From positions 66,679-130,678 of the forward strand of contig NZ_KB893715.1 of the NCBI RefSeq assembly GCF_000374165.1: DNA of 64,000 nt. The letters are read 5' to 3'. The stretch's first letter is position 1, and every line of letters starts with the position of its first letter. Of this stretch, positions 35,230 through 43,047 are shown piece after piece. Both the position numbers and the translations under genes were made by a program. This stretch comes from Parafrankia elaeagni (lineage in GTDB: Bacteria > Actinomycetota > Actinomycetes > Frankiales > Frankiaceae). The notes under the pieces are model-generated. The model had not been told where the DNA came from. It made no database searches and saw nothing but the letters and a program-made list of their open reading frames with translations.

Positions 35230-36077
35230 GGCAGGTAGCCCCTCGCCGTCACCTCGCCGTGCGCGTCATAGAAGCCGCTGCGTCCGACCGCCTCGTCAAG
35301 GTCGGCATAGCCGGATGTGCGGCCCGGCCGCCAGGCGGTGAGTCCCTCCAGGTCGAGCAGCGGTCGCACCGCCGGGTCGGCGTAGGACATCGACAGCAGC
35401 AGGTCGACGAAGGCGGAGACCAGGTCAGCGGGCGCGCTGTCGACCGCTGTCATGTTGCAGTGGTCGTAGGGACCCGTGACGTCGATGACCCGGGTAGCTC
35501 CGGGGAGGAGCGTGCCTTCGGTGACGAACAGCAGGTGGTTGGCGTCGGTCATGCAGGCTGCGGTGACCTCGCCGGCCGCGAGGGCGCGGGCGGCGTCCCG
35601 CTCGCCGCCGATGTGGTCCCCGTGCAGCCCGACCCCGACGTCGAAGCGGCGCACGGTGACGTCCACACCGGGACGTAGCCCGCCACGCCGCAGGTACTCG
35701 AGCGGGATCAGGGTGGCCTGCGGCGAGTCGACCGCGCCGACCGCGACGGCCGCGCCGCGCAGGTCGGCGATCGACCGGACCGCATCGTCCTCGCGAACGA
35801 CCACGACGGACCGCAGGTCGAGGTCGGTGTCACGCATGGCCACCGCGCGCACGGTCCGCCCTCGGGAGCGGGCGAGGCGCTCGGCCCGGATCCAGGCCAG
35901 CGGGGAGTTCCAGGCGGTGTGGATCCTTCCGGCGAGAAGATCCTCCACCTGGGACTCGTAGTGGGAGTACAGGACGTAGTCGAAGGGGAACCCGGCGGAG
36001 CGCAACCAGTCCCGGAAGCCGGACCAGATGGTCACGACCTTCGGGTCGTAGGCGACCGCCCCCATGATCATCCTCAT
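35226..36077 (-). CDS. PhnD/NMT1-like substrate-binding protein without signal peptide
   Basis: The protein has 283 residues from ATG 36077, overlapping the upstream stop (ATGA). It is a type II periplasmic-binding-protein fold of the phosphonate/thiamine-precursor type: MRMIMGAVAYDPKVVTIW, YSHYESQVEDLLAGRIHTAWNSPLAW (shown by LLAGRIHTAWNSP), DLRSVVVVREDDAV and LRGAAVAVGAVDSPQAT. There is no signal peptide or lipobox, and no permease or ATPase nearby. A cytosolic binding or catalytic role is therefore more likely than transport. Thi5-like pyrimidine synthases show that this fold can act inside the cell, but the key residues of that family are not evident. Confidence 0.75.
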   Translation of the reverse strand: MRMIMGAVAYDPKVVTIWSGFRDWLRSAGFPFDYVLYSHYESQVEDLLAGRIHTAWNSPLAWIRAERLARSRGRTVRAVAMRDTDLDLRSVVVVREDDAVRSIADLRGAAVAVGAVDSPQATLIPLEYLRRGGLRPGVDVTVRRFDVGVGLHGDHIGGERDAARALAAGEVTAACMTDANHLLFVTEGTLLPGATRVIDVTGPYDHCNMTAVDSAPADLVSAFVDLLLSMSYADPAVRPLLDLEGLTAWRPGRTSGYADLDEAVGRSGFYDAHGEVTARGYLP

Positions 36078-37240
36078 GGTGCCGGCTGTTCGTCGAGAAG
36101 AGGCAGCCCGAGACACGCGCGCCCGACGAAGTCGTGCAGCGCCTCCGTCGTCGGCGCCATGACCCGGGCGGCGAGCGAGTCGCGGAAATGCCGCTCGAGA
36201 TCGCGTTCCCGGCGCAGCGCGGATCCGCCGCACAGCCGCAGGACGCCGTCCCCGACCGCTGCAGCGGCCTCCGCCGCGACGGCCTTCACCTGCAGGACCC
36301 GCAGAGTGGCGTCCGGGCGCCCGGTCTCCAGCGCCACGAGGGTGTCCGCGAGGAAGGCCCGCGCCTCGTCCGCACGGATCCGTAGTTTCGCGAAGGCCGC
36401 ACGGCTGGCGGGCCGCTGTGCCAGGGTCACGCCGAGGTGTTCCAACCGGGTCTCGGTGAGGTGCGTGGCCGCCTCGGCCAGCAGCGTCTCGACCAAGCCC
36501 AGCGAACAGGCCGCGGAGAGCACCAGGAAGGTCGGCAGAGCCGCCGCGAGCGCGACCTCCAGGCCCGCGCCGTCGGCGGCGATCATGGCTGACTCCGGCA
36601 GTCGGAGGGCGCTCGCCGCCATGGGCCGAGAGGCGTTCCCCCGCAGAGCGACACCATCGAACCCGCCGTTCACCGCCAGCCCGGTCGTGCCGGCCGGCAC
36701 CAGCCACAGCGTCATGCCCGTGGAGTCGCCCACCGGCCGACTGGACCACACGTAGCTGTCGGCCTCCCCCGCTGAGGTCACCCAGCTCTTCGATCCGTTG
36801 AGCTCGACGCCGTCGGCCGCCGCCGTGGCGGTGCCCAACGGCGCCCAGAAGTGGCTGCGCGAGCCGAGTTCGGAGAAGGCCAGCGTGCTGATGTGATCGC
36901 CGGCGGCGATCGACCGGCGGACTTCGATCGGCCCGTGGGCCTCGATCACCGCCGTCGCCGCCAGGTGCATCGTGACGACCATCGCCGTCGAGGCGCACGA
37001 CCCCGCCAGAGCCTCGACCGTCCGCACGGCATCGCGCAACCCCAACCCGAGGCCGCCGACATCCCGGGAGCTGAGCACGCCGAGCAGCCCCGCGTCCCCG
37101 AGCGCCCGAAGGGCCGCCCGCGGATAGGCGCCGTTCTGGTCGATCTCCCGGGCCTGGGGGTCGACGGCGGAGCGGATCACCTCCGCAAGGATGGAGCTCA
37201 CCTCGGCGGTCGTCGTGGGATCATCAACTTTCAAGATCAA
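36074..37240 (-). CDS. Acyl-CoA-dehydrogenase-fold flavoprotein, first gene of a three-gene operon
   Basis: About 388 residues from TTG 37240 (a second TTG at 37234 is possible); AAGGA lies just before it, and the longer frame upstream has no family similarity. The fold is that of acyl-CoA dehydrogenases: YPRAALRALGDAGLLGVL, STLAFSELGSRSHFWAP, ELNGSKSWVTSAGEAD and LRLCGGSALRRERDLERHFRD. The usual EGTSE base is replaced by APTTEALHDF. This pattern recalls flavin-dependent oxygenases of the DszC/hydroxylase branch more than dehydrogenases. The following two genes overlap it by 4-bp junctions, so the three products probably work together. Confidence 0.8.
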   Translation of the reverse strand: MILKVDDPTTTAEVSSILAEVIRSAVDPQAREIDQNGAYPRAALRALGDAGLLGVLSSRDVGGLGLGLRDAVRTVEALAGSCASTAMVVTMHLAATAVIEAHGPIEVRRSIAAGDHISTLAFSELGSRSHFWAPLGTATAAADGVELNGSKSWVTSAGEADSYVWSSRPVGDSTGMTLWLVPAGTTGLAVNGGFDGVALRGNASRPMAASALRLPESAMIAADGAGLEVALAAALPTFLVLSAACSLGLVETLLAEAATHLTETRLEHLGVTLAQRPASRAAFAKLRIRADEARAFLADTLVALETGRPDATLRVLQVKAVAAEAAAAVGDGVLRLCGGSALRRERDLERHFRDSLAARVMAPTTEALHDFVGRACLGLPLLDEQPAP

Positions 37241-37392
37241 TATTCCTTTTCCTCGCGGACCGCGACCGGCGCGGATCCAGCCCGGCGCACTGGTCGAGAC
37301 GGGCACCGGACGGACCCCGGGCCCTTCCGCCGCGGGTGGCTGGTCGGCGGGTCGTCGGGTCGGTCGGGCCTCACTATTTCGGGCAGCACATT

Positions 37393-37416
37393 GAGCAGAT
37401 GTGACAGTATCTGCTC
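37393..37416. promoter_or_regulatory. 24-bp palindrome in the divergent promoter of the 34-37.7 kb cluster
   Basis: GAGCAGAT and ATCTGCTC are perfect 8-bp arms around GTGACAGT, 31 bp before the NifU-like start codon. It is well placed to control both the NifU-like gene and the divergent three-gene operon. Confidence 0.6.
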
Positions 37417-37447
37417 TGCATGTTGCAGGCTACCCGGAGGTGTCGCT

Positions 37448-37714
37448 GTGCTGGATGAAGCTGAGGTTGTTCGCTACTTCGACGATCTGCGAGCCCTGGT
37501 TCAGGGCGACGGCGCGGACTTCACGCTCGTCGCGGTGGATCCGGCGACCCGCGCGGTGCGGGTCCGCCTCGAGATCGAGGACGCGTCCTGCCAGGAATGC
37601 GTGCTGCCCCGAGACTTTCTCGAGCAGGTCGCCCTGGATGCGTTCCGGCGGCTGGTGCCCGCTGTCCAGCAGGTGAGCATCGATGATCCCCGGGAGACGC
37701 AGGCTCCGGTCTGA
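37448..37714 (+). CDS. NifU C-terminal-like small protein
   Basis: The protein has 88 residues from GTG 37448, seven bases after GGAGG. Its size, acidity and pattern DGADFTLVAVDPATRAVRVRLE, followed by DASCQECVLPRDFLEQVAL, match the NifU/NfuA-type thioredoxin-like domain with its CxxC motif, here CQEC. Such proteins carry or deliver [4Fe-4S] clusters. It faces the flavoprotein/PhnD-like/diiron operon across a shared palindrome and may mature an iron-sulfur or diiron partner. It is also the nearest gene to selD, 111 bp from its 3' end on the opposite strand. Confidence 0.75.
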   Translation: MLDEAEVVRYFDDLRALVQGDGADFTLVAVDPATRAVRVRLEIEDASCQECVLPRDFLEQVALDAFRRLVPAVQQVSIDDPRETQAPV

Positions 37715-37825
37715 GTTCTCCGACCGGTCGACGGCCGGCCGGCCATGACCCCGTTTGGCCGCCGCCTTCCGGACCGTCCGTTCCGGACCGTCGCGGGCCG
37801 GGTCGGCGGCATCAGTTCACCCACG

Positions 37826-38824
37826 TCAGCGCACGATGATGGTGAGGTCCTCGCGCCGGGGGACGAGTTCACCGACGACCGGATAGCCCGGCACTTCCCC
37901 CGCGACGAGGAGCCCGCCGGAGGTCTGCGCGTCGGCGAGCAGCAGCCGCTCGGTCTCCGAGACGAGGCTCAGATCGGCATGCGGGGCGACCCAGTCGAGG
38001 TTGCGCCGGCTGCCGCCAGGGACGTACCCGTCCCGCGCGGAGGATCTGGCGCCCTCCAGGTAGGGAACGGCGGCCGCGTCGAGAACGGCGGTCACTGCGC
38101 TGCCGCGTGCCAGCTTGTGCAGGTGGCCCAGCAGGCCGAAGCCGGTGATGTCCGTGGCGCAACAGGCACCCGCGGCGAGCGCGGCGGCGGCGGCGGCGCG
38201 ATTGAGCGTGGTCATCGTGTCGATGGCGTGCGCGAACACCTCCCCGGTCCGCTTGTGCCGGTTGTTGAGGACGCCGAGCCCGAGCGGCTTGGTCAGAGTG
38301 AGCGGGTCTCCGGGCCGGCCGGCATCGTTGCGCAGCAGCCGCCGGGCATCGGCGATCCCGGTGACGGCCATGCCGTACTTGGGCTCGGGGTCGTCGATGC
38401 TGTGACCGCCGGCGAGATGGCACCCCGCGAGCCGCGCGATGTCGGCGCCGCCACGCAGAACCTCCCGGATCAGGTCGACCGGCAGCTTGTCCCGAGGCCA
38501 GCCCAGCAGGTTCACCGCGACGAGGGGGCGCCCGCCCATGGCGTAGACGTCCGACAGCGCGTTCGCCGCCGCGATGCGCCCCCAGTCGTAGGGATCGTCC
38601 ACGACCGGGGTGAAGAAGTCGGCCGTCGCCACGACGGCGGTGTCACCGTCGATCCGGACGACCGCCGCATCGTCACCCGTGGCCAGGCCGACCAGAAGGT
38701 CCGGCGCCGCGTCGCCGACCAGCCCCGCGAGCAGGCCGTCGAGTTCGCCCGGAGGGATCTTGCAGGCACACCCGCCGCCCTGGGCGAACTGGGTCAGGCG
38801 GAGGGGTGTCTTCGACGATGGCAC
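37826..38824 (-). CDS. selD: Selenophosphate synthase
   Basis: The protein has 332 residues from GTG 38824. It makes selenophosphate, the selenium donor for Sec-tRNA, from selenide and ATP. The catalytic loop GGGCACKIPPGEL has Cys at the position that is Sec in some species, followed by the essential Lys. ATP-binding features are TGDDAAV, DFFTPVVDDPYDWGRIAAANA and HLAGGHSIDDPEPKYG. No ribosome-binding site precedes the start, so the message may be leaderless. It is divergent from tRNA-Sec, separated by only 39 bp. Confidence 0.95.
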   Translation of the reverse strand: MPSSKTPLRLTQFAQGGGCACKIPPGELDGLLAGLVGDAAPDLLVGLATGDDAAVVRIDGDTAVVATADFFTPVVDDPYDWGRIAAANALSDVYAMGGRPLVAVNLLGWPRDKLPVDLIREVLRGGADIARLAGCHLAGGHSIDDPEPKYGMAVTGIADARRLLRNDAGRPGDPLTLTKPLGLGVLNNRHKRTGEVFAHAIDTMTTLNRAAAAAALAAGACCATDITGFGLLGHLHKLARGSAVTAVLDAAAVPYLEGARSSARDGYVPGGSRRNLDWVAPHADLSLVSETERLLLADAQTSGGLLVAGEVPGYPVVGELVPRREDLTIIVR

Positions 38825-38827
38825 TGG

Positions 38828-38856
38828 TAGAACATATACCGTGCTACTTGTATAGT
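38828..38856 (+). promoter_or_regulatory. Probable promoter of tRNA-Sec
   Basis: TAGAAC (38828-38833) and TATAGT (38851-38856) are spaced by 17 bp, with TATAGT eight bases before the mature tRNA 5' end. This fits a housekeeping sigma promoter. Confidence 0.55.
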
Positions 38857-38863
38857 CAGCCCT

Positions 38864-38959
38864 GGAAGCGTGTGGGTGCCTGGTGGCCCCCTCGGTCTTC
38901 AAAACCGGTGTGGCCCGGCATCCGGGCCAGGCGGGTTCGATTCCCGTCCGCTTCCGCCA
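38864..38959 (+). tRNA. selC: tRNA-Sec (anticodon TCA)
   Basis: A 96-nt tRNA with CCA encoded. The acceptor stem GGAAGCG pairs with CGCTTCC before the discriminator G and CCA, the D-arm is extended, the anticodon loop is CTTCAAA with TCA, the variable arm is long (TGGCCCG-GCAT-CGGGCCA), and the T-loop is GGTTCGATTCC. The long variable arm and TCA anticodon identify it as selenocysteine tRNA. The eighth acceptor pair reads T-C, a mismatch compared with the canonical 8-bp stem. It lies just upstream of selA. Confidence 0.94.
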
Positions 38960-38983
38960 GACCGTTACCCTCATCCACCCCTC

Positions 38984-40300
38984 ATGGAGCCGTCGATCGA
39001 CACCGATCCCCGCCGCGACGTGCCACGCACCGACGTGGTCCTGGCGGACGACCGTCTCATCGCGGCCGGCATGCGCCTCGGCCACGAGCGGGTACGAGCA
39101 GCGGTCCGTTCGGCTCAGGACCTGGCCCGGGCCGGAAAGATCGCTCCCGAGGACGTCGTACAGGCCGCGATCGCCGCGCTGCCGGCCCGGGCCACCACGT
39201 TGCGCGAGGTCGTCAACGCGACCGGCGTGCTGCTGCACACCAATCTCGGTCGGGCGCCGCTGTCCGCCGCGGCCCGGGACGCGGTGTCCGCCGCTGCCGG
39301 GTTCGTGGACGTCGAGTACGACGTGGAGACCGGCCAGCGGGCCGATCGGGGCCGCGGGACGCTCGATGCCCTGCGCACGGCCGTCCCGGACGCCGGTGAC
39401 GTCCTGGTCGTCAACAACGGGGCGGCGGCGCTGCTGCTCGCGGTCAGCGTGCTCGCCGCGGGGCGCGAGGTGGTGATCAGTCGTGGCGAGCTGGTGGAGA
39501 TCGGCGCCGGATTCCGGCTGGCCGACCTGGTAGAGACGACCGGCGCCCGGGTGCGCGAGGTGGGCGCGACGAACCGTGCGACCCTGCGGGACTACGCCGA
39601 GGCGATCGGGCCGGACACGGGCTGCGTCCTCAAGGTCCATCCGTCGAACTTCCTCGTCACCGGTTTCGTCGCGGCGGTGCCGGTGCCGGACCTGGTGACG
39701 CTCGGTCGGCCGGTCGTCACCGACATCGGGTCCGGGCTGCTGCGGCCCGACCCGATGCTGCCGGCGGAACCCGACGCGGCCAGCGCGCTCAGCGGCGGCG
39801 CCACTCTCGTCACCGCGAGTGGGGACAAGCTGCTCGGCGGACCTCAGGCCGGGCTCCTGCTCGGCGCCGCCGACGTCGTCGCCCGGGCGCGCCGGCACCC
39901 CCTCTCTCGCGCCCTGCGCGTCGACAAGATTACTTTGGCCGCCCTGGAAGCCACTCTGCGTGGTCCCCGAACGCCGACCCACGAAGCCCTGCATGTCTCG
40001 CCCGCCGCACTGTGCGCCCGAGCCACCCGACTCGCCGAGCGGCTTCTCGCCGCCGGTGCGGACGCCCGGCTCGTTGCCACCGAGGCGGCTGTCGGCGGCG
40101 GCGGCGCGCCTGGGGTGGGACTCCCGTCGGCGGCTGTGAGCCTGCCCGCCCCGTACGCGATCGCGCTGCGCCACCGTGACCCGGCGGTCGTGGGCCGCGT
40201 GGAGAGGGACCGGTGCCTGCTGGACCTGCGGGCCGTCCCGCCGGACCGGGACGAGGATCTCTTCCGGGCGGTGACCGCGGTACACGGTGCCCTGTCGTGA
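38984..40300 (+). CDS. selA: L-seryl-tRNA(Sec) selenium transferase
   Basis: The protein has 438 residues from ATG 38984, 24 bp after the tRNA. It is the PLP enzyme that converts Ser-tRNA-Sec to Sec-tRNA with selenophosphate. The PLP Lys lies in TASGDKLLGGPQAG. Other landmarks are NATGVLLHTNLGRAPLS, VEYDVETGQRADRG, VVNNGAAALLLA and VHPSNFLVTGF. The N-terminal tRNA-binding helices are shortened compared with the E. coli protein. The stop overlaps a possible GTG of selB (GTGA at 40297), pointing to one transcript. Confidence 0.95.
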   Translation: MEPSIDTDPRRDVPRTDVVLADDRLIAAGMRLGHERVRAAVRSAQDLARAGKIAPEDVVQAAIAALPARATTLREVVNATGVLLHTNLGRAPLSAAARDAVSAAAGFVDVEYDVETGQRADRGRGTLDALRTAVPDAGDVLVVNNGAAALLLAVSVLAAGREVVISRGELVEIGAGFRLADLVETTGARVREVGATNRATLRDYAEAIGPDTGCVLKVHPSNFLVTGFVAAVPVPDLVTLGRPVVTDIGSGLLRPDPMLPAEPDAASALSGGATLVTASGDKLLGGPQAGLLLGAADVVARARRHPLSRALRVDKITLAALEATLRGPRTPTHEALHVSPAALCARATRLAERLLAAGADARLVATEAAVGGGGAPGVGLPSAAVSLPAPYAIALRHRDPAVVGRVERDRCLLDLRAVPPDRDEDLFRAVTAVHGALS

Positions 40301-40377
40301 CCGGCCAGAGGACGCGTGACAGGGGTGGGGCCCGCGCGCCCGCGGGCCCACCGGGCACGACTGCCTCGGCGCCCACC

Positions 40378-42135
40378 ATGCACGTCGTCGCGACCGCGGG
40401 TCATGTCGATCATGGCAAGTCGACGCTGGTCCGGGCGCTGACGGGGATGGAGCCTGACCGGTGGGCCGAGGAACGCCGCCGCGGCATGACCATCGACCTG
40501 GGCTTCGCGTGGACGGATCTGCCTTCCGGTCAGCGGGTGGCGTTCGTCGACGTGCCCGGGCACGAACGCTTCGTCTCGAACATGCTGGCCGGTGTCGGGC
40601 CGGTGCCCGCCGCGATCCTCGTCATCGCCGCCGACGAGGGGTGGCGGGCCCAGACCGAGGAGCACGTCGAGGCGCTGCGGGCGCTCGGCCTGCGCCACCT
40701 GGTGGTCGTAGTCACCCGGTGTGACCTCACTGACCCGACGCCCGTGCTGGCCGAGGTCCGTGGTCGACTCGGGGAACGGTCGCTGGAGCCGATCGCCGCG
40801 GTCGCGGTCAGCGCGGTGACGGGCCAGGGGCTGGACACACTCCGTACCGCGCTCGACCGGCTGGTCGCCGTGCTCCCCGGGCCGGCGGCGACCGCCCCGC
40901 TGAGACTCTGGGTGGACCGCGCGTTCACAATCCACGGTGCCGGTCTGGTCGTTACCGGGACGCTGGCTGCCGGCCGGATCGCGGTCGGCGACGAGGTCGA
41001 CCTCGCGCCCGGCGGGCGCGGTGCCCGGGTCCGCGGCCTGCAGGTGTGCAAGGAGCGGCGCACGGAGGTCACGGGCGTGGCCCGGGTGGCGGTCAACCTG
41101 CGCGGTGTCGCGGCCGGCATCGTGCGCCGCGGGGACGCGCTCGTCGCGCCGGGCACCTGGCGCGCGGTCGAGGTCACCGACGTCCGGCTCAGCGAGCCGC
41201 TGCCCGCAGCCGAGCTGACCCTGCACATCGGTTCGGCCGCCGTCGGAGCCCGGGTCCGGCCGCTCGGTCCGGCGCCGTCACGGTTCGCCCGGTTGTCCCT
41301 CGCGGCACCGCTGCCGTTGCGGGTGGGTGACCGGGGCCTGATCCGCGATCCCGGACAGCACCGGATCGCCGCCGGCGTCGTCGTGCTCGACGTGGCGCCC
41401 GGGCCGCTGCGCCGCCGTGGTGGCGCAGCGGCCCGGGCAGCCGCGCTGTCGGCGGTGGACGTCCCGCTTCCCGACGACATGGTGCGGTGGCGGGGGTCGG
41501 TGCGTCGTGCAGACCTTCGCTCCATGGGAGTCTTCGGCGAGAGCCGGTCGTCGGTCGGAGTGCGGGACTGGCTCGTGTCACCGGACCAGTGGGCCCGCTG
41601 GCAGCGTTCGCTCGGCGAGTTTCTCGACCACCCGGTCGATCCCCTGGCCCGGGGCCGCACCCCGGCGAGTCTGGTCCACGACCTGTCCCTGCCCGACGCC
41701 GTCCTGCTCGACCGGCTGGTCAAGGCCGTCGGTGCGGTGTCAGTCGATGGGTGGGTGCGCCGCCCGGGGGCGGTGCCGCGGTGGGCCGACGCGACCGAGC
41801 AGGCTCTGACCCGCATCGAGGCACGGCTCCGGGCCGCTCCCTTCGCCGCACCGGAACAGCCCGAGCTGACCGCCCTGGGACTGTCCCGCCGGGAGCTCGC
41901 CGCCGCCGTCCAGGCCGGCCGGCTGATCCAGATCGACCCCGGCATCTTCCTGCTGCCGGGGGCGCTCGACGTCGCGGTGGAACGGCTGCGTCAGCTGCCC
42001 GACCTGTTCACCGTCGCCGACGTCCGGCGGGTGCTCAGCGCGACCCGCCGGGTGGTGCTGCCCCTGCTCCAACACCTCGACGCGGCCGGCCGGACAAGCC
42101 GCGTCGACGCGGCTCACCGCCGGGTCGTCCGCTGA
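40378..42135 (+). CDS. selB: Selenocysteine-specific elongation factor
   Basis: The protein has 585 residues from ATG 40378; GTG 40297, which overlaps the selA stop, would add 27 residues of low similarity but would couple translation. GTPase motifs are GHVDHGKST (G1), GMTIDLGFAW (G2), DVPGHERFVSNML (G3) and TRCDL (G4). Domains II and III follow (GAGLVVTGTLAAGRIAVGDEV), then C-terminal winged helices (about 420-585) that recognise the SECIS RNA hairpin, ending LPLLQHLDAAGRTSR. It delivers Sec-tRNA to UGA codons. With selD, tRNA-Sec and selA, the whole bacterial Sec system lies within 4.3 kb. Confidence 0.95.
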   Translation: MHVVATAGHVDHGKSTLVRALTGMEPDRWAEERRRGMTIDLGFAWTDLPSGQRVAFVDVPGHERFVSNMLAGVGPVPAAILVIAADEGWRAQTEEHVEALRALGLRHLVVVVTRCDLTDPTPVLAEVRGRLGERSLEPIAAVAVSAVTGQGLDTLRTALDRLVAVLPGPAATAPLRLWVDRAFTIHGAGLVVTGTLAAGRIAVGDEVDLAPGGRGARVRGLQVCKERRTEVTGVARVAVNLRGVAAGIVRRGDALVAPGTWRAVEVTDVRLSEPLPAAELTLHIGSAAVGARVRPLGPAPSRFARLSLAAPLPLRVGDRGLIRDPGQHRIAAGVVVLDVAPGPLRRRGGAAARAAALSAVDVPLPDDMVRWRGSVRRADLRSMGVFGESRSSVGVRDWLVSPDQWARWQRSLGEFLDHPVDPLARGRTPASLVHDLSLPDAVLLDRLVKAVGAVSVDGWVRRPGAVPRWADATEQALTRIEARLRAAPFAAPEQPELTALGLSRRELAAAVQAGRLIQIDPGIFLLPGALDVAVERLRQLPDLFTVADVRRVLSATRRVVLPLLQHLDAAGRTSRVDAAHRRVVR

Positions 42136-42264
42136 CGAGTTCCGCGAGAACGGGGCGGCCGCGTTCCCCGTCGGGGTCCTTGACCGGCGAGGTTCGACCC
42201 CGGAGGGCTCCCGGTGCGGCTGCCGCCCGGCGGCGCTCTGTGGGTCGGCGCGAGGGCCTGCTGG

Positions 42265-42948
42265 TCAGGGTTTGTGGCTCGGGCGCTGTCGCCTGGCGGC
42301 ACGCAGCATCGCCTTGTACATCTGGCGGGGCCGGGGCGGGTCGGGCAGGGGTTGGGCGGTGGAGGCCGCGCAGGCCTGGAGGAGGTAGCCGACGAGACGG
42401 CGCCAGGCGTCGGGGGCCGCGTCGGTGGTGGCGGTCAGGACGCCGGCGTTGGCCATGAGGAACATCGGCATGTCCTCGGTGACGAAGTCGGCGCGGAGCT
42501 TCCCGGCGGCCTTGGCCCGCTCGATGAGGGTGGTGAAGTCGGCGAAGGCACGGTCGCGGGCGGCCTCGAACTGTTTCGCGGTGGGGAAGGTCATGGTCAG
42601 CACCGTGGTGAAGCCGCGGTCGCAGGCCTGCATGGCGCAGATCTGTTCGACGTAGCCGCAGAACCCGTGCCAGGGGTCGGGGTCGGTGAGCGCCTGGCGG
42701 GCGGCGTCGGCGTAGGCGTTCATCTTGGCCTCGAAGGCGGCCGCTATCAGGCCGGCGCGGGTTGGATACCGCCGGTAGAGGGTGCCGACGCCGACTCCGG
42801 CCCGCCGGGCGATGTCCTCCATCGGCACATCGAGGCCGAGTTCGGCGAAGACCTCGCGGGCTGCGGTGACGATGCGCTGTCGGTTGCGCTCGGCGTCGAC
42901 ACGAAGCCCGGTGCTGCTGGGGGACATGGGTGGTGGCGTCGAGGCCAT
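42265..42948 (-). CDS. TetR family transcriptional regulator
   Basis: The protein has 227 residues. The helix-turn-helix is MEDIARRAGVGVGTLYRRYPTRAGL. The ligand domain is the type with GYVEQICAMQACDRGFTTVLTMTF and PMFLMANAGVL, shared with the TetR protein at 48389-49132, so the two are paralogues. It is divergent from the quinone oxidoreductase gene, and two copies of CAAGTGGA-N8-TCCACTT lie in the 99-bp gap, so it very probably represses both itself and the redox operon. The ligand may be a quinone or electrophile. Confidence 0.9.
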   Translation of the reverse strand: MASTPPPMSPSSTGLRVDAERNRQRIVTAAREVFAELGLDVPMEDIARRAGVGVGTLYRRYPTRAGLIAAAFEAKMNAYADAARQALTDPDPWHGFCGYVEQICAMQACDRGFTTVLTMTFPTAKQFEAARDRAFADFTTLIERAKAAGKLRADFVTEDMPMFLMANAGVLTATTDAAPDAWRRLVGYLLQACAASTAQPLPDPPRPRQMYKAMLRAARRQRPSHKP

Positions 42949-42962
42949 CGCATCTCCTGAGG

Positions 42963-42986
42963 CAAGTGGAAGACACCGTCCACTTG
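42963..42986. promoter_or_regulatory. Operator 1 of the TetR/quinone-oxidoreductase pair
   Basis: CAAGTGGA and TCCACTTG are perfect 8-bp arms with an 8-bp spacer, 15 bp upstream of the TetR start codon. Confidence 0.8.
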
Positions 42987-43005
42987 TATGCTACGTTGTG
43001 TCCCT

Positions 43006-43029
43006 CAAGTGGAGAAAGCCATCCACTTC
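43006..43029. promoter_or_regulatory. Operator 2 of the TetR/quinone-oxidoreductase pair
   Basis: CAAGTGGA and TCCACTTC with the same 8-bp spacer, 43 bp from operator 1 and just before the AAGGAG site of the oxidoreductase. Only the last base breaks the symmetry. Confidence 0.8.
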
Positions 43030-43047
43030 TTTCGTAAGGAGATCGAC

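Noticed and set aside
35226-36998. A 590-residue fusion protein ending in the PhnD-like domain
   Set aside because: The N-terminal 300 residues are an out-of-frame reading of the flavoprotein gene; the ATGA overlap at 36074-36077 gives a normal start.
37712-37825. UGA at the end of the NifU-like gene as a Sec read-through codon
   Set aside because: The protein already has normal domain length, the downstream frame has no family similarity and no SECIS-like hairpin follows at once.
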